DNA of 64,000 nucleotides. Source: an uncultured Pseudomonadales bacterium. Lineage in GTDB: Bacteria; Pseudomonadota; Gammaproteobacteria; Pseudomonadales; Azotimanducaceae. The stretch is taken from NCBI GenBank assembly GCA_951813295.1, contig CATOTI010000002.1:682001-746000 (forward strand). Direction: 5' to 3'. Below the pieces are notes generated by a model. It worked only from the letters and a program-made list of their open reading frames with translations, was not told the origin of the DNA and did no database searches. Positions 54,856 to 63,393 of this stretch are shown here, in pieces; position 1 is the stretch's first letter; each line of letters opens with the position of its first letter. The position numbers and the translations under genes are program-made.

Positions 54856-55677
54856 CTATCGCTTCGCGTTGTTGAACGTCTGCGTCAGTTTCGAATAGTC
54901 GGCACCGGTGGGGCTCGCGAGGAAATCCTCGCGCCCGAGCAGTTGCGCCATCGTCTCCCCGTGAGAATCGATCAGCGCATCCGCGTGATCGTTGTAGTCC
55001 TCGACCGGGCGCATCATCAGCCGTGTGTACGTGATGTGGCACACGACGCGCTCACCATCGAGCTCGCGGGGCCAGTTCGAATGCCACAAGTTGCCATCCC
55101 ACATCGCCACCGAACCCGGCGGGCACTCGATCGCAATCGCCCCCGTGAGATTGGCGGTCTCGTCAGCGGTCGGATGGCGCCGGAGGTTCTGGCTGCCCGG
55201 AATCACGAGCGTCGACCCGCCAGCTTTACTGTATTCATCACAGGCCCAGCAGCCCGTCATGAGCATGTTGTGTGCCGGGAACGGTGCCGGCAGCCAATTG
55301 TTGTCCGCATGCAGTCCTATCGCCGGGGATCCCTTGGGCCGCACGCTGGCCGCCACCTGACTGATCAGGAACCCACGGCCGACCGAAAACTCCGCCATGG
55401 CCAGCAGCTTCGGCATCTGGATGGCCTCGGCAAAGATCGGATCTTTTGCGAGCAACATGTTCGATCCGCCGGCGTTCCCGGCGATTTCCATGATCTTGGC
55501 GCGAAAGGCTTCGTTGAAATCGGGATCAGCAACGTCACGCACGACCGTCCAACCCTGCATGGCGAGTTCACGACAGTTTTCCTCAAGGCCCAATTCCTCG
55601 ATGACGGGCGCCAGTTCTGGCGAAACTGCGTCAGGTGGCAAGGTGTCGAAATACATCGTCGGCTTTGACTCAGCCAT
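54856..55677 (-). CDS. Phytanoyl-CoA dioxygenase (PhyH) family protein
   Basis: The 273-residue enzyme has the iron motif H-x-D in GLHADNNW and a distal His in WDGNLWHSNW, with the partner Arg in the following VVCHITYTRLMMRP. It is an Fe(II)/2-oxoglutarate dioxygenase. It is a second PhyH protein separate from the one at 52331-52990; the two share only the fold. It is the second gene of the MaoC-led operon, 44 bp after MaoC. Confidence 0.85.
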   Translation of the reverse strand: MAESKPTMYFDTLPPDAVSPELAPVIEELGLEENCRELAMQGWTVVRDVADPDFNEAFRAKIMEIAGNAGGSNMLLAKDPIFAEAIQMPKLLAMAEFSVGRGFLISQVAASVRPKGSPAIGLHADNNWLPAPFPAHNMLMTGCWACDEYSKAGGSTLVIPGSQNLRRHPTADETANLTGAIAIECPPGSVAMWDGNLWHSNWPRELDGERVVCHITYTRLMMRPVEDYNDHADALIDSHGETMAQLLGREDFLASPTGADYSKLTQTFNNAKR

Positions 55678-55721
55678 GAATCTTCACTCCATCTCAAAAA
55701 GGTCGCGTGCGCCGGTCCAAT

Positions 55722-56219
55722 TCAGTTAGCGGACGGCGCCGATTTGGGGAACCAATAGGTGAGGTACTCGGCATATAGGACACGACCTTCGACACCCTCG
55801 GCTTCGATTTCGTGGCACGTGTTCAAAAGAAACTGACCGTCTTTCTTCGGCGTCGCGTCGTACAAGCGCATGTGCGATCGCAACCGAACGCCATCGCCGA
55901 TCACCACCGGTTGCAGCACACGAACCCGATCGAGTCCGTAATTCAGCTGGTTCGTGCCATCCAGCGGCATGAGCCCCGCGTCGCGAAAAAAGTGCGACAG
56001 CAGCGAAACCATGTGGAATCCGTGCACGATCGTGCCACCGTAGGGGCCTTTCGAAGCCTCCTCGACGTCACAATGTCCCGCCGTTCGCCAACGCGTGACT
56101 TCACCGAACACGTTCACCTGGGTCTGGTCGAGCCGGACCCAATCACTGACACCAAGCGGCTCCCCGATCCACTCGAGCGCGTTGGCCAACAAAAAAGGCT
56201 TCTCGCCTACCTCTGCCAT
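55722..56219 (-). CDS. MaoC-like hot-dog dehydratase
   Basis: Start taken at the ATG at 56219 just after GGGGAGG. The 165-residue single hot-dog protein shows DQTQVNVFGEVTRW with substrate-entry residues and the HGFHMVSLL stretch that follows the (R)-hydratase catalytic loop. It would hydrate enoyl-CoA thioesters. It leads the four-gene minus-strand operon and is divergent from the FAH hydrolase gene. Confidence 0.82.
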   Translation of the reverse strand: MAEVGEKPFLLANALEWIGEPLGVSDWVRLDQTQVNVFGEVTRWRTAGHCDVEEASKGPYGGTIVHGFHMVSLLSHFFRDAGLMPLDGTNQLNYGLDRVRVLQPVVIGDGVRLRSHMRLYDATPKKDGQFLLNTCHEIEAEGVEGRVLYAEYLTYWFPKSAPSAN

Positions 56220-56305
56220 AATCCTCCCCTGCAAGGAACTTTACTTCATCGTACGCGGCAGTTTCGGCTCGTCGCACGCTTACGCGATCTGACTGGGGAA
56301 TAGTT

Positions 56306-57235
56306 GTGCGACTCATCTTCTTCAACGACCACCAACTCGGCGCTGTCACGGCGAGCGACAAGGTCGCCGATTTCAGCGACCTGCTAAACCGCTACGAGAT
56401 TCTTCCCCCGCAACAGCTCCTCAATCGTGTCATCGAAGAATGGGACGTCTGGCAGCCCCAGTTCGCCGAGCGCGTCGCGGCCGATGACGGGCCGGCCCTC
56501 TCGACGGTCACGCTCTGCGCGCCCGTCCCGAAGCCCACGAGCATCGTCTGCATGGCGGTCAACTACATGGAGTTCGGCACGCTCAAGGAAAAACCCGCAC
56601 AGCAGGCGTTCTTCAAGAATTCGCACGGCGTGATCGGGCCGGAGGGCGTTATGCACTTGCCCGATCATCCCGCGTCGATTTTCGAAGGCGAGGCGGAACT
56701 GGCGCTCGTGATCGGCAAGCGCGCATCGGCAATCGATGCGGCAGATGCCGACGACTACATCTTCGGCTACATCAACTTCGTCGACGGGTCGGCGCGCGGT
56801 CTGATCGGCGGCATGGGCCTGCCCTATGCCATGAAGTGCCAGGATGATTCCGCGCCCCTCGGTCCATACCTCGTCACGAACGACGAGATCGACGATCCGA
56901 TGAAGCTCGACGTCAAACAGTGGGTCAACGGCAAGATCACGCACGACTATTGCACCGACGATATGGCGCACGACATCGGCGCTTCACTTCAGTTCATCAC
57001 GAGCAACACGACCCTCGAGCCCGGTGACGTCGTGGCGCTCGGCACGAACCACGCCGGTCTACACCCGTTTCAGGACGGGGACGTCGTCGAGCAGGAGGCC
57101 GAGGGGCTCGGGCGGTTGCGTTTCACCGTAGCCGACGCGCTGGGGCGCACGTGGCAGCCGCAATCGCGTGGCGAGCGAGCGGCCGCGGGCGAGAAAGGTC
57201 CCGCACCGCAACTAACGGGCAAATACGCTCCGTAA
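56306..57235 (+). CDS. Fumarylacetoacetate hydrolase family protein
   Basis: The 309-residue enzyme starts with a GTG. It has the family core: VNYMEFGTLKEKP, then the metal ligands FEGEAELALVIGK (Glu-x-Glu), with an Asp in the QDDSAPLGPYLVTNDEI region and a final GDVVALGTNHAG. It hydrolyses a C-C bond of a beta-dicarbonyl, or acts as a decarboxylase/dehydratase, in aromatic or related ring-cleavage pathways. It is convergent with the carotenoid oxygenase gene. Confidence 0.9.
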   Translation: MRLIFFNDHQLGAVTASDKVADFSDLLNRYEILPPQQLLNRVIEEWDVWQPQFAERVAADDGPALSTVTLCAPVPKPTSIVCMAVNYMEFGTLKEKPAQQAFFKNSHGVIGPEGVMHLPDHPASIFEGEAELALVIGKRASAIDAADADDYIFGYINFVDGSARGLIGGMGLPYAMKCQDDSAPLGPYLVTNDEIDDPMKLDVKQWVNGKITHDYCTDDMAHDIGASLQFITSNTTLEPGDVVALGTNHAGLHPFQDGDVVEQEAEGLGRLRFTVADALGRTWQPQSRGERAAAGEKGPAPQLTGKYAP

Positions 57236-57242
57236 CCGTCGC

Positions 57243-58691
57243 TCAGGCACCCGCCCAGTAAGCATGCGTGCCGACACAGATTCGCTCCGGTAGGCCAACT
57301 TTGGCCACCGGACCCGCGCCGATGTCGGCAGCGTCGAAGACCCAGCAGCTCGATGAGTCCTCGTTCATGTCGGTGACGAACGTCACGGCATAACCGTCGG
57401 CTTCCGACGCGCTGCTCGTCTTCGGCGCCATCGGCGTCTCGCTCGCGAAGACGCCTTCCGGAAACTTGAAAACATCCGTCGCACCCGTGTCGACATCGAG
57501 GCGCTGGAGCCCGTCGAACAGGAACCAACCGGGTGTCGCCGACATCTCCCACGTATGCCGATAGGGGCGCCCCGCGATGCTCGGGTTGATCATCCCGAAC
57601 TCCGAGATGCCGTCCGCGAGCGGACCCTCCTTCACCGCACCAGTCTTCAGATTGAAGCGCCAACGGTAGGCGTGCGCGCCCACCGCGTTGATGTCGAGCA
57701 TGCCAAACGGTTTGCGATCGTCGGGCACCCGCGTGCGCTTTCCACGACGCGGATCCTGCGCATAGCCGTCGAGGACCACCTCGTCACCTTCCTCGAAGGC
57801 GTTAATCCAATGCAGCACGTACGTCGGCGCGGCGTCGAACCAACGCACCTCGCTACCACGACGCGGGACGATGCCGAATCGAGTGGGGAGTTCGGGGAAG
57901 AAGCGCACGGCGTGCGCGCCATTCTTCAACGCTTCGGGGTCCCAGAAGAGCGGCATGTCGTTCAGGATCGCGAAGCGTTCGGTAAACGCCATATCGTGCG
58001 GCAATCGCGGTCCCGGTAACTCGATCGGCACGTAGTGCACGAGGTCGCCGTCCGCATCGACCACGCCGTAGTGCATGTAGGGGAAGTCTTTGCCGTAATT
58101 GAAGAACAGCAGCTCGCCGGTCGACTCATCGACCTTCGTGTGAGCCGAGACGCCCCAGCCGTCCGCCATGTCCCGGAGCCAGGGCGCCTTGCCATCCGTC
58201 TCGAGCGTCGTCGGGTCGAGTTCGTAGATATCACCGCACTGGTAGAAACTCGTCAGGAGCTTACCGCCGTGCACGACGACATCAGTGCTCGATGAATCCT
58301 TGAGCCGTGTCCGTGCACCCCAGCCATCACGCTCGGATTTGCTCGGTGGCTCGCGTAGCCCCGCCCACAACGCACGACCTTCGGCACGCTCCGCTTCAAA
58401 ACCATCGGTGCGCACGAAGCGGTTGGCGTAGACCGCGCGGCCCTGATCGAAGCGAATCGCGTGCAGCATGCCGTCACCATCGAACGGGTGGTAGCGACCG
58501 ATCGCCGCGTGCACCGGGTTCTCGGTGTTGCGCACGTAAAGTCCGTTCAGATCGGCCGGCAACTCACCTTCGATACGGAGGTCGAGCGCATCGTGCTCAC
58601 GGAAATTAGGCTGCCACGGACCGGTTCGATAGGGGTGGCTATCGTCGGTTGGAAGCGTGTTCGGGAATTCATCTACCAGTGTCGTCTTCAT
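57243..58691 (-). CDS. Carotenoid oxygenase (RPE65/CCD family)
   Basis: Start at the ATG at 58691 (MKTTLVDEF), since the 101-residue upstream extension lies over the next gene and is not family-like. The 482-residue protein has the seven-bladed propeller with four iron His: SAHTKVDES, LPHDMAFT, VLHWINAFEEGD and the C-terminal GTHAYW. It should cleave a double bond of carotenoids, stilbenes or lignostilbenes with O2. Length fits the bacterial family. The gene is divergent from the dehydratase. Confidence 0.9.
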   Translation of the reverse strand: MKTTLVDEFPNTLPTDDSHPYRTGPWQPNFREHDALDLRIEGELPADLNGLYVRNTENPVHAAIGRYHPFDGDGMLHAIRFDQGRAVYANRFVRTDGFEAERAEGRALWAGLREPPSKSERDGWGARTRLKDSSSTDVVVHGGKLLTSFYQCGDIYELDPTTLETDGKAPWLRDMADGWGVSAHTKVDESTGELLFFNYGKDFPYMHYGVVDADGDLVHYVPIELPGPRLPHDMAFTERFAILNDMPLFWDPEALKNGAHAVRFFPELPTRFGIVPRRGSEVRWFDAAPTYVLHWINAFEEGDEVVLDGYAQDPRRGKRTRVPDDRKPFGMLDINAVGAHAYRWRFNLKTGAVKEGPLADGISEFGMINPSIAGRPYRHTWEMSATPGWFLFDGLQRLDVDTGATDVFKFPEGVFASETPMAPKTSSASEADGYAVTFVTDMNEDSSSCWVFDAADIGAGPVAKVGLPERICVGTHAYWAGA

Positions 58692-58754
58692 GAGGTGATG
58701 ATGCGCTTTTCCACGGCCGGGTCCCAGCGACCCGGCGCCTAAGACGAGATCGCC

Positions 58755-59741
58755 ATGACGGAACTTCCACCCCTCGACGCCTTCCGACAAACCCACCGCG
58801 AACTCGCGGACTATGTCGTCGAGACGCCGACCGTGCGGTGGCCGACGGGTCGATTCGACGCGCGGGGCACGTCGGTTTTTCTGAAGATGGAAGTCTTCCA
58901 GCTCACCGGTACGTTCAAAGCGCGCGGCGCGATCAACAATCTCCGCGCACTCGGCGACCAACCACGCATCACGGCGGTGAGTGCCGGTAATCACGCGATC
59001 GCCGTCGCATTCGCAGCCCGGGCGGTGGGCGGAGACGCCAAAGTCGTGATGTACAACTCAGCGAACCCGACCCGCATCGAGCGGGTGCGGGAACTGGGTG
59101 CGGAAATCGTCTTTGCCGAGCCGGGTGCGACCGCGTTCTCGACCATGGACGAACTCGTCGCGGACGAGGGCCGGATCGCCGTACACCCTTTCGAAGGTGA
59201 GCGGATCACGCTGGCAACCGGTGGCGTCGCGCTTGAGCTGCACGATCAGGTCGAGAACCTCGACGCGGTGATCGTCGCGATCGGCGGCGGCGGGCTCGCC
59301 AGCGGCATCGGTGCCGCTACCAAGCTCGTGAATCGATCGTGTGCCGTCTACGGCGTCGAGCCGACAGGCGCCGATTCGATGACGCGGTCGCTCGTTGCGG
59401 GACAGGCCGTGAGCCTCGAACGCATCGACACGATCGCCGACAGTCTCTCAGCCCCGATGGCGATGCCCTATTCGTACGCCATCTGCGCGGCGACGTTCGA
59501 GGACGTCGTCCGCGTCTCCGACGACGAAATGGCCGTCGCGGCGTTAGCGTTATTCGAGGATCTGAAACTGGCCGTCGAGCCCGCCTGCGCGGCCGCGACC
59601 GCGGCGCTCATGGGTTCGCTCGCCGATCGTCTGAAAGGTAAACGGGTCGGCGTGATTCTCTGCGGCAGCAACATCGATCACGCCGCCGCCGCCGCCCTGC
59701 TCGCGCGTGGTGCGGAAATGGCGGCCGACTCGAACGGCTAA
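58755..59741 (+). CDS. Threonine/serine dehydratase-like PLP enzyme
   Basis: The 328-residue protein is a fold-type II PLP enzyme. The Schiff-base Lys55 lies in GTFKARGA, the phosphate-binding loop is GGGGLASG and the substrate loop SAGNHAIAVAFA is present. Length without an ACT domain fits catabolic serine/threonine dehydratases, serine racemase or ectoine-hydroxylase-associated types. It would release ammonia from Ser/Thr or act as a racemase. Its N-terminus lies over the antisense part of the carotenoid gene's discarded extension. Confidence 0.88.
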   Translation: MTELPPLDAFRQTHRELADYVVETPTVRWPTGRFDARGTSVFLKMEVFQLTGTFKARGAINNLRALGDQPRITAVSAGNHAIAVAFAARAVGGDAKVVMYNSANPTRIERVRELGAEIVFAEPGATAFSTMDELVADEGRIAVHPFEGERITLATGGVALELHDQVENLDAVIVAIGGGGLASGIGAATKLVNRSCAVYGVEPTGADSMTRSLVAGQAVSLERIDTIADSLSAPMAMPYSYAICAATFEDVVRVSDDEMAVAALALFEDLKLAVEPACAAATAALMGSLADRLKGKRVGVILCGSNIDHAAAAALLARGAEMAADSNG

Positions 59742-59752
59742 ATGCGCGCGGA

Positions 59753-60166
59753 TCAAGCCCAGCCGAGGTCCCGCATCGCCCAGGACGCGTTCCAGATCTT
59801 CGTCATCGAGCTGATTTTGCCGTCCGCGTCCATTTGGATGGCGTAGACGTAGTCTGAGCTCGTCGACTGACCGGTCGCAGGCACGGGACCACCTTCACCC
59901 GAATGCGTGCCGTTGAACGTCGCGAAGAACATCGCCTGGCGGGCGTCCGGATCGTAAGACGCAGCGTGCAGATCGTAGGAAGCGTCGGGCATGACTTGGA
60001 CAAGCCAGTTCATCCACTCCGTGTATCCCTCGACCGAGTCGATGTCGACGAGCGGCTCGGACTGGGCGCTGAACGTCGCGCCCGCGGCCACGAAAGGCTG
60101 GCATCCCTGCCAGCCTTTCCCGGCTTCGCACGCGGTAAAGAACGCTTTGGCGTTGTCGAAGGACAT
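59753..60166 (-). CDS. NTF2-like/SnoaL-like domain protein
   Basis: Start at the ATG at 60166 (MSFDNAKAFF); an upstream in-frame ATG adds 15 unusual residues. The 137-residue protein has a cone-shaped NTF2-like fold with EPLVDIDSVEGYTEWMNWL and ATFNGTHSGEGG strands. Such proteins act as small isomerases, cyclases or binding modules. No function can be assigned. Confidence 0.7.
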   Translation of the reverse strand: MSFDNAKAFFTACEAGKGWQGCQPFVAAGATFSAQSEPLVDIDSVEGYTEWMNWLVQVMPDASYDLHAASYDPDARQAMFFATFNGTHSGEGGPVPATGQSTSSDYVYAIQMDADGKISSMTKIWNASWAMRDLGWA

Positions 60167-60266
60167 TAAGAAATCCCGCTGTCTGATGAGCAGCGGATAA
60201 TGCAGCGCCATCCCCGGCTAAACAACGCATCAAGGCGGCTCGACACCGCAAAGACACCCCATTCGC

Positions 60267-61001
60267 TCAGAAAGACGGACCGCCAGCCCCCGCACCGGCC
60301 CCACCGGCACCGCCACCACCGCCAGGACCACCGCCGAGTTGCGGAATGGCTTCGCTGTCGTTCAGCGTATCGCCGAAGTCCTGGTAGACGGAGTCGTAGT
60401 CGAAACGGCAGGTGAGGCGTTTTAGATGGGTACCCGCCTTGTAGCTCAGATCACACGACACGCCGTGCGTGTCGGCGCCGTAGTCCGACTCGTAACGCGC
60501 GATGACGTTCTCGAGCTCGGGCGCCATGTCATCCGGAATCTTCTTCCACATGTTGCGAAAGTGATTTCGTATCTCGGGCAGCGTCGTGCCTTGGGCCGCG
60601 ATCCCTAAGAAGCCAACGGCCGCGACCGCATCCTGCGACGTGCCGAGACCTTGCTGCGACAGGAATCCGACGCGGGCCTGCGCCAGCTTGAAGCCACGCT
60701 TAGCGGACGCCAGCAGGTAGGGATAAGCCTCCTCGAAGCGTCCGCGAAGGTAGAGATAAGCGCCGCGGTCCCGCACATTGTAGGACTCCTGCAGGTAGGC
60801 GAAGGACGGTGTTTTGCCGGCTTCTGGCGGTGCGGCGGTCACGACGACTTCTTCCTCATAGGACGAATCGTCGATCTCTTCATCGGCGACCGGGTCACCC
60901 CCGAGGAGGACGGGGTCGGTCGCGTCGCTTTCGGCGCCCAGGGCGCGCGGCCCGGCAATCATCAGGATTGCCGCGGCAAGAATGCAGATGCTTCTCATCA
61001 T
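60267..61001 (-). CDS. Secreted Sel1/TPR-like repeat protein with Gly-rich tail
   Basis: The start at 61001 follows GAGG and begins a signal peptide (MMRSICILAAAILMIAG). The 244-residue protein has a Sel1-like repeat region with YLYLRGRFEEAYPYLLASAKRG and ARVGFLSQQGLG, then a globular part with Cys pairs and ends in a low-complexity Gly/Pro/Ala tail before SF. It is probably periplasmic. It sits in a cluster of envelope proteins before a TonB-dependent receptor. Confidence 0.72.
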   Translation of the reverse strand: MMRSICILAAAILMIAGPRALGAESDATDPVLLGGDPVADEEIDDSSYEEEVVVTAAPPEAGKTPSFAYLQESYNVRDRGAYLYLRGRFEEAYPYLLASAKRGFKLAQARVGFLSQQGLGTSQDAVAAVGFLGIAAQGTTLPEIRNHFRNMWKKIPDDMAPELENVIARYESDYGADTHGVSCDLSYKAGTHLKRLTCRFDYDSVYQDFGDTLNDSEAIPQLGGGPGGGGGAGGAGAGAGGPSF

Positions 61002-61084
61002 GGGTATTCCTCTCGTCTCAAAGTCTCGCGCCCGCCCCTCCAAGATGTGCCTTGGCACATCAGCGTCGCGTGAAAAAAACAATG

Positions 61085-62479
61085 TTATCCGCTATCCGTA
61101 GTTCCTATACGTTCGCGCACCGCGGAAACTTCCCGCGGATGTGTGCCTAAACGTGCCGCGAACTCGAGCGACGCGGTCGCCTCGTCTGCCTTTCCCAACT
61201 CCCAATGACAGAGCGCAAGGTAAATGTGTGCCATCGTGTCGGCGAGATCCTGACCCACGGCCGCCGAAAAATGTTCAGCGGCGATTGCCCAGTTTTCCTT
61301 CGTTCCCTGGATGAGGCCGAGCGTGTATTCGATCTTGTCGGTTCCCGCGTAACCCAATTCCCTCGCCTTGAGGAACGCCGCATAGGCTTCATCGAACTCG
61401 CCCTGGGCGAGCAGCACCTGGCCACGATGCGCATACGCGACGGCATGATCGGGGTTTCCTTCGATTACGACCGCCAAATCCTCGAGCGCATCATCATAGG
61501 CACCGGACTCTCGAAAGAGACCGGCCCGGTTGAGCCGAAAGAAGATATCCGTCGGGTCCCGCTCGATGCCTTCATCGAGCAGCACGCGCGCCTCTTCGGT
61601 ACGCCCGAGGCTCGACAACGCAAGCGAAAGGTTGGAGATGACCGTCCGATCGTCCGGTCGTTCTTCCGCGAGCAGCAACAGCAGTTCGCGCGCTTCACGG
61701 AACGCTCCGGCTTTGATCAGGTTTTCAGCTTTGACCAGACGCCCGCCAAACCCCGCGATGAAGTCACCTTTGCGTGCTTGCAGCGGATCGCGCCACCGCA
61801 ACGGTTCGTCCAAAGCGCCGCGGGCAAAGGCGATTCTCGCATCCGTCATCTGGCCTTGCGCACGGTAGGCCTGGCCGAGGACGCGGTGAACCGCCGGATG
61901 GTCGAGATTCTCGAGCACGGATTCGAGCCGCATGATGGCTTCCTGGGGTCTGCCCTCGAGAAGATCAACCCGGGCAAGTCCCACACTCGCGGGCGAGCCC
62001 GCCCCCAATTCATCCGCGCGAGTGAAGGCGTCGTTCGCCGCCGCGACTTCACCAGCATCGAGCATCCAGTTACCCCGCAGAAGCCATAGCGGGACGTAGC
62101 GATCGTTGAGCGTAAGTGCGACGTCGAGCCAGCCGATTCCCGCCTCGCGATCCTTGAGCCCGACGTTCAGCGCCAGGAAGTAAGGCCACGTTTCATCCGT
62201 CGGATCGAGGCGATGGGCTTCGACATAACAGGGCACCGCCAGTTCTTCGAGACCGTTGACCTCGTAGGCGACCCCAAGGTTGCCCATTGAGCGCGCGCTA
62301 TCTCGCTCGAGTAATGCGGCCGTTCGCATCTGTTCGAGAGCGCCGCTCAGATCATCTACTAACGTCGCGGGAACGTCAGGCGGTTGGAAGCGTGGTTCAC
62401 ACGCCCCCAAGAGCCCTAGAAGAATGACAAGAACGCCGGCCCGCGCAGAACGCACCAGTTCGACGGCAGCACCCGACAC
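61085..62479 (-). CDS. TPR-repeat lipoprotein
   Basis: The 464-residue protein starts with a lipoprotein signal (VLVILLGLLGAC, Cys27) and contains several tetratricopeptide repeats, for example GNLGVAYEVNGLEELAVPCY, RVLGQAYRAQGQMTDARIAF and SNLSLALSSLGRTEEARVLL. TPR lipoproteins act as assembly platforms in the outer membrane. Its 5' end overlaps the coiled-coil gene by 64 bp in another frame, indicating translational coupling. Confidence 0.82.
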   Translation of the reverse strand: MSGAAVELVRSARAGVLVILLGLLGACEPRFQPPDVPATLVDDLSGALEQMRTAALLERDSARSMGNLGVAYEVNGLEELAVPCYVEAHRLDPTDETWPYFLALNVGLKDREAGIGWLDVALTLNDRYVPLWLLRGNWMLDAGEVAAANDAFTRADELGAGSPASVGLARVDLLEGRPQEAIMRLESVLENLDHPAVHRVLGQAYRAQGQMTDARIAFARGALDEPLRWRDPLQARKGDFIAGFGGRLVKAENLIKAGAFREARELLLLLAEERPDDRTVISNLSLALSSLGRTEEARVLLDEGIERDPTDIFFRLNRAGLFRESGAYDDALEDLAVVIEGNPDHAVAYAHRGQVLLAQGEFDEAYAAFLKARELGYAGTDKIEYTLGLIQGTKENWAIAAEHFSAAVGQDLADTMAHIYLALCHWELGKADEATASLEFAARLGTHPREVSAVRERIGTTDSG

Positions 62480-63384
62480 TTGCGTCGGTGATCGCGACGC
62501 AGGTCGTCCTGACGTTCACAACGAATGCGTGCCATGTTTGCCGGTCGGCCGGCAGACGACGTGATCCGAAAACGTCCGGCGCCAACGTTCGAAAGCCGTA
62601 CAACGTCCACATTGTCGTCAAGATCGAAGACGCTGGTGCCTTCGAAGACGAGCCGATCGTCGATCGAAATCAGTTGCCGGTCACGAGCGAGGGGAACCAC
62701 TGCCGTGATGACGCCGTCAAATTGTTTCGGGATCACGAAACGAATCGCCGTAAACGCTTCTTCCCGGACCGCCTCGACATCACGTTCCTCGACGACGACT
62801 TCGTCGCGCGGGCGTCGATTCAGAAGCCTACCGATCAGCGATCGGCGTTCCTTCGCCGCCGGCTCGGCCTCACGAGCTGCACGCTCGGCCGACTCGAGAG
62901 CCAACTCCGCCGCACGCTCGGCTTCACGTCGCGCGACCTCCTCGGCTTCGGCTTGTACTTGTGCCGCGCGCGCTTCAGCCGCCGCCGTTCTCGCCTGTGC
63001 TTCGCGTGCGCGCGCCTCGGCTTCCGCGGCTTGCGCTTCGGCCTCCGCGGCTTGCGCTTCGGCTTGTGCCGCGGCGCGTTCCGCCGCTACGACCTGTGCT
63101 TCGGCTTCAGCGATCTGGGCTTCGACCTCGGCGGCGCGTTCTTCCGCTTCCGGCACTTCGGCAACGACATTGGGCTCGCCGCTGAACGCCCGCGCAAGGC
63201 AAACGTCTCGTGCACCACGGTCGTCGAGATCGGAACAGCGCATCACGGCCGTACAGAGAGCCCGCTCGCCCTCGGGTACGTCCATGCAGTCGCGCTCCGC
63301 TCCCCAAACGAGAGGGCCAGCGATCAGCAGAAAAGAAAAAGCCCAGCGACGTGACCGCCGCTGGGCTGCAAGGGACATCATCAT
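62416..63384 (-). CDS. Exported coiled-coil protein
   Basis: The 322-residue protein has a signal peptide (RRWAFSFLLIAGPLVWG) and a Cys-containing head (CMDV, CTAVMRCSD, VCLA), then an Ala/Glu-rich coiled coil of heptad-like AEAEAQ/AEARA repeats from about residue 75 to 185, then RSLIGRLLNRRP and a C-terminal beta-rich domain. It is probably periplasmic. The coiled coil could span the envelope or mediate oligomers. The 3' end overlaps the TPR lipoprotein gene. Confidence 0.72.
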   Translation of the reverse strand: MMMSLAAQRRSRRWAFSFLLIAGPLVWGAERDCMDVPEGERALCTAVMRCSDLDDRGARDVCLARAFSGEPNVVAEVPEAEERAAEVEAQIAEAEAQVVAAERAAAQAEAQAAEAEAQAAEAEARAREAQARTAAAEARAAQVQAEAEEVARREAERAAELALESAERAAREAEPAAKERRSLIGRLLNRRPRDEVVVEERDVEAVREEAFTAIRFVIPKQFDGVITAVVPLARDRQLISIDDRLVFEGTSVFDLDDNVDVVRLSNVGAGRFRITSSAGRPANMARIRCERQDDLRRDHRRKCRVLPSNWCVLRGPAFLSFF

Positions 63385-63393
63385 GTCGTTAGG

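Noticed and set aside
57243..58994. 583-aa version of the carotenoid oxygenase
   Set aside because: The first 101 residues are Arg/His-rich and lie antisense to the next gene; the family starts at the ATG at 58691.
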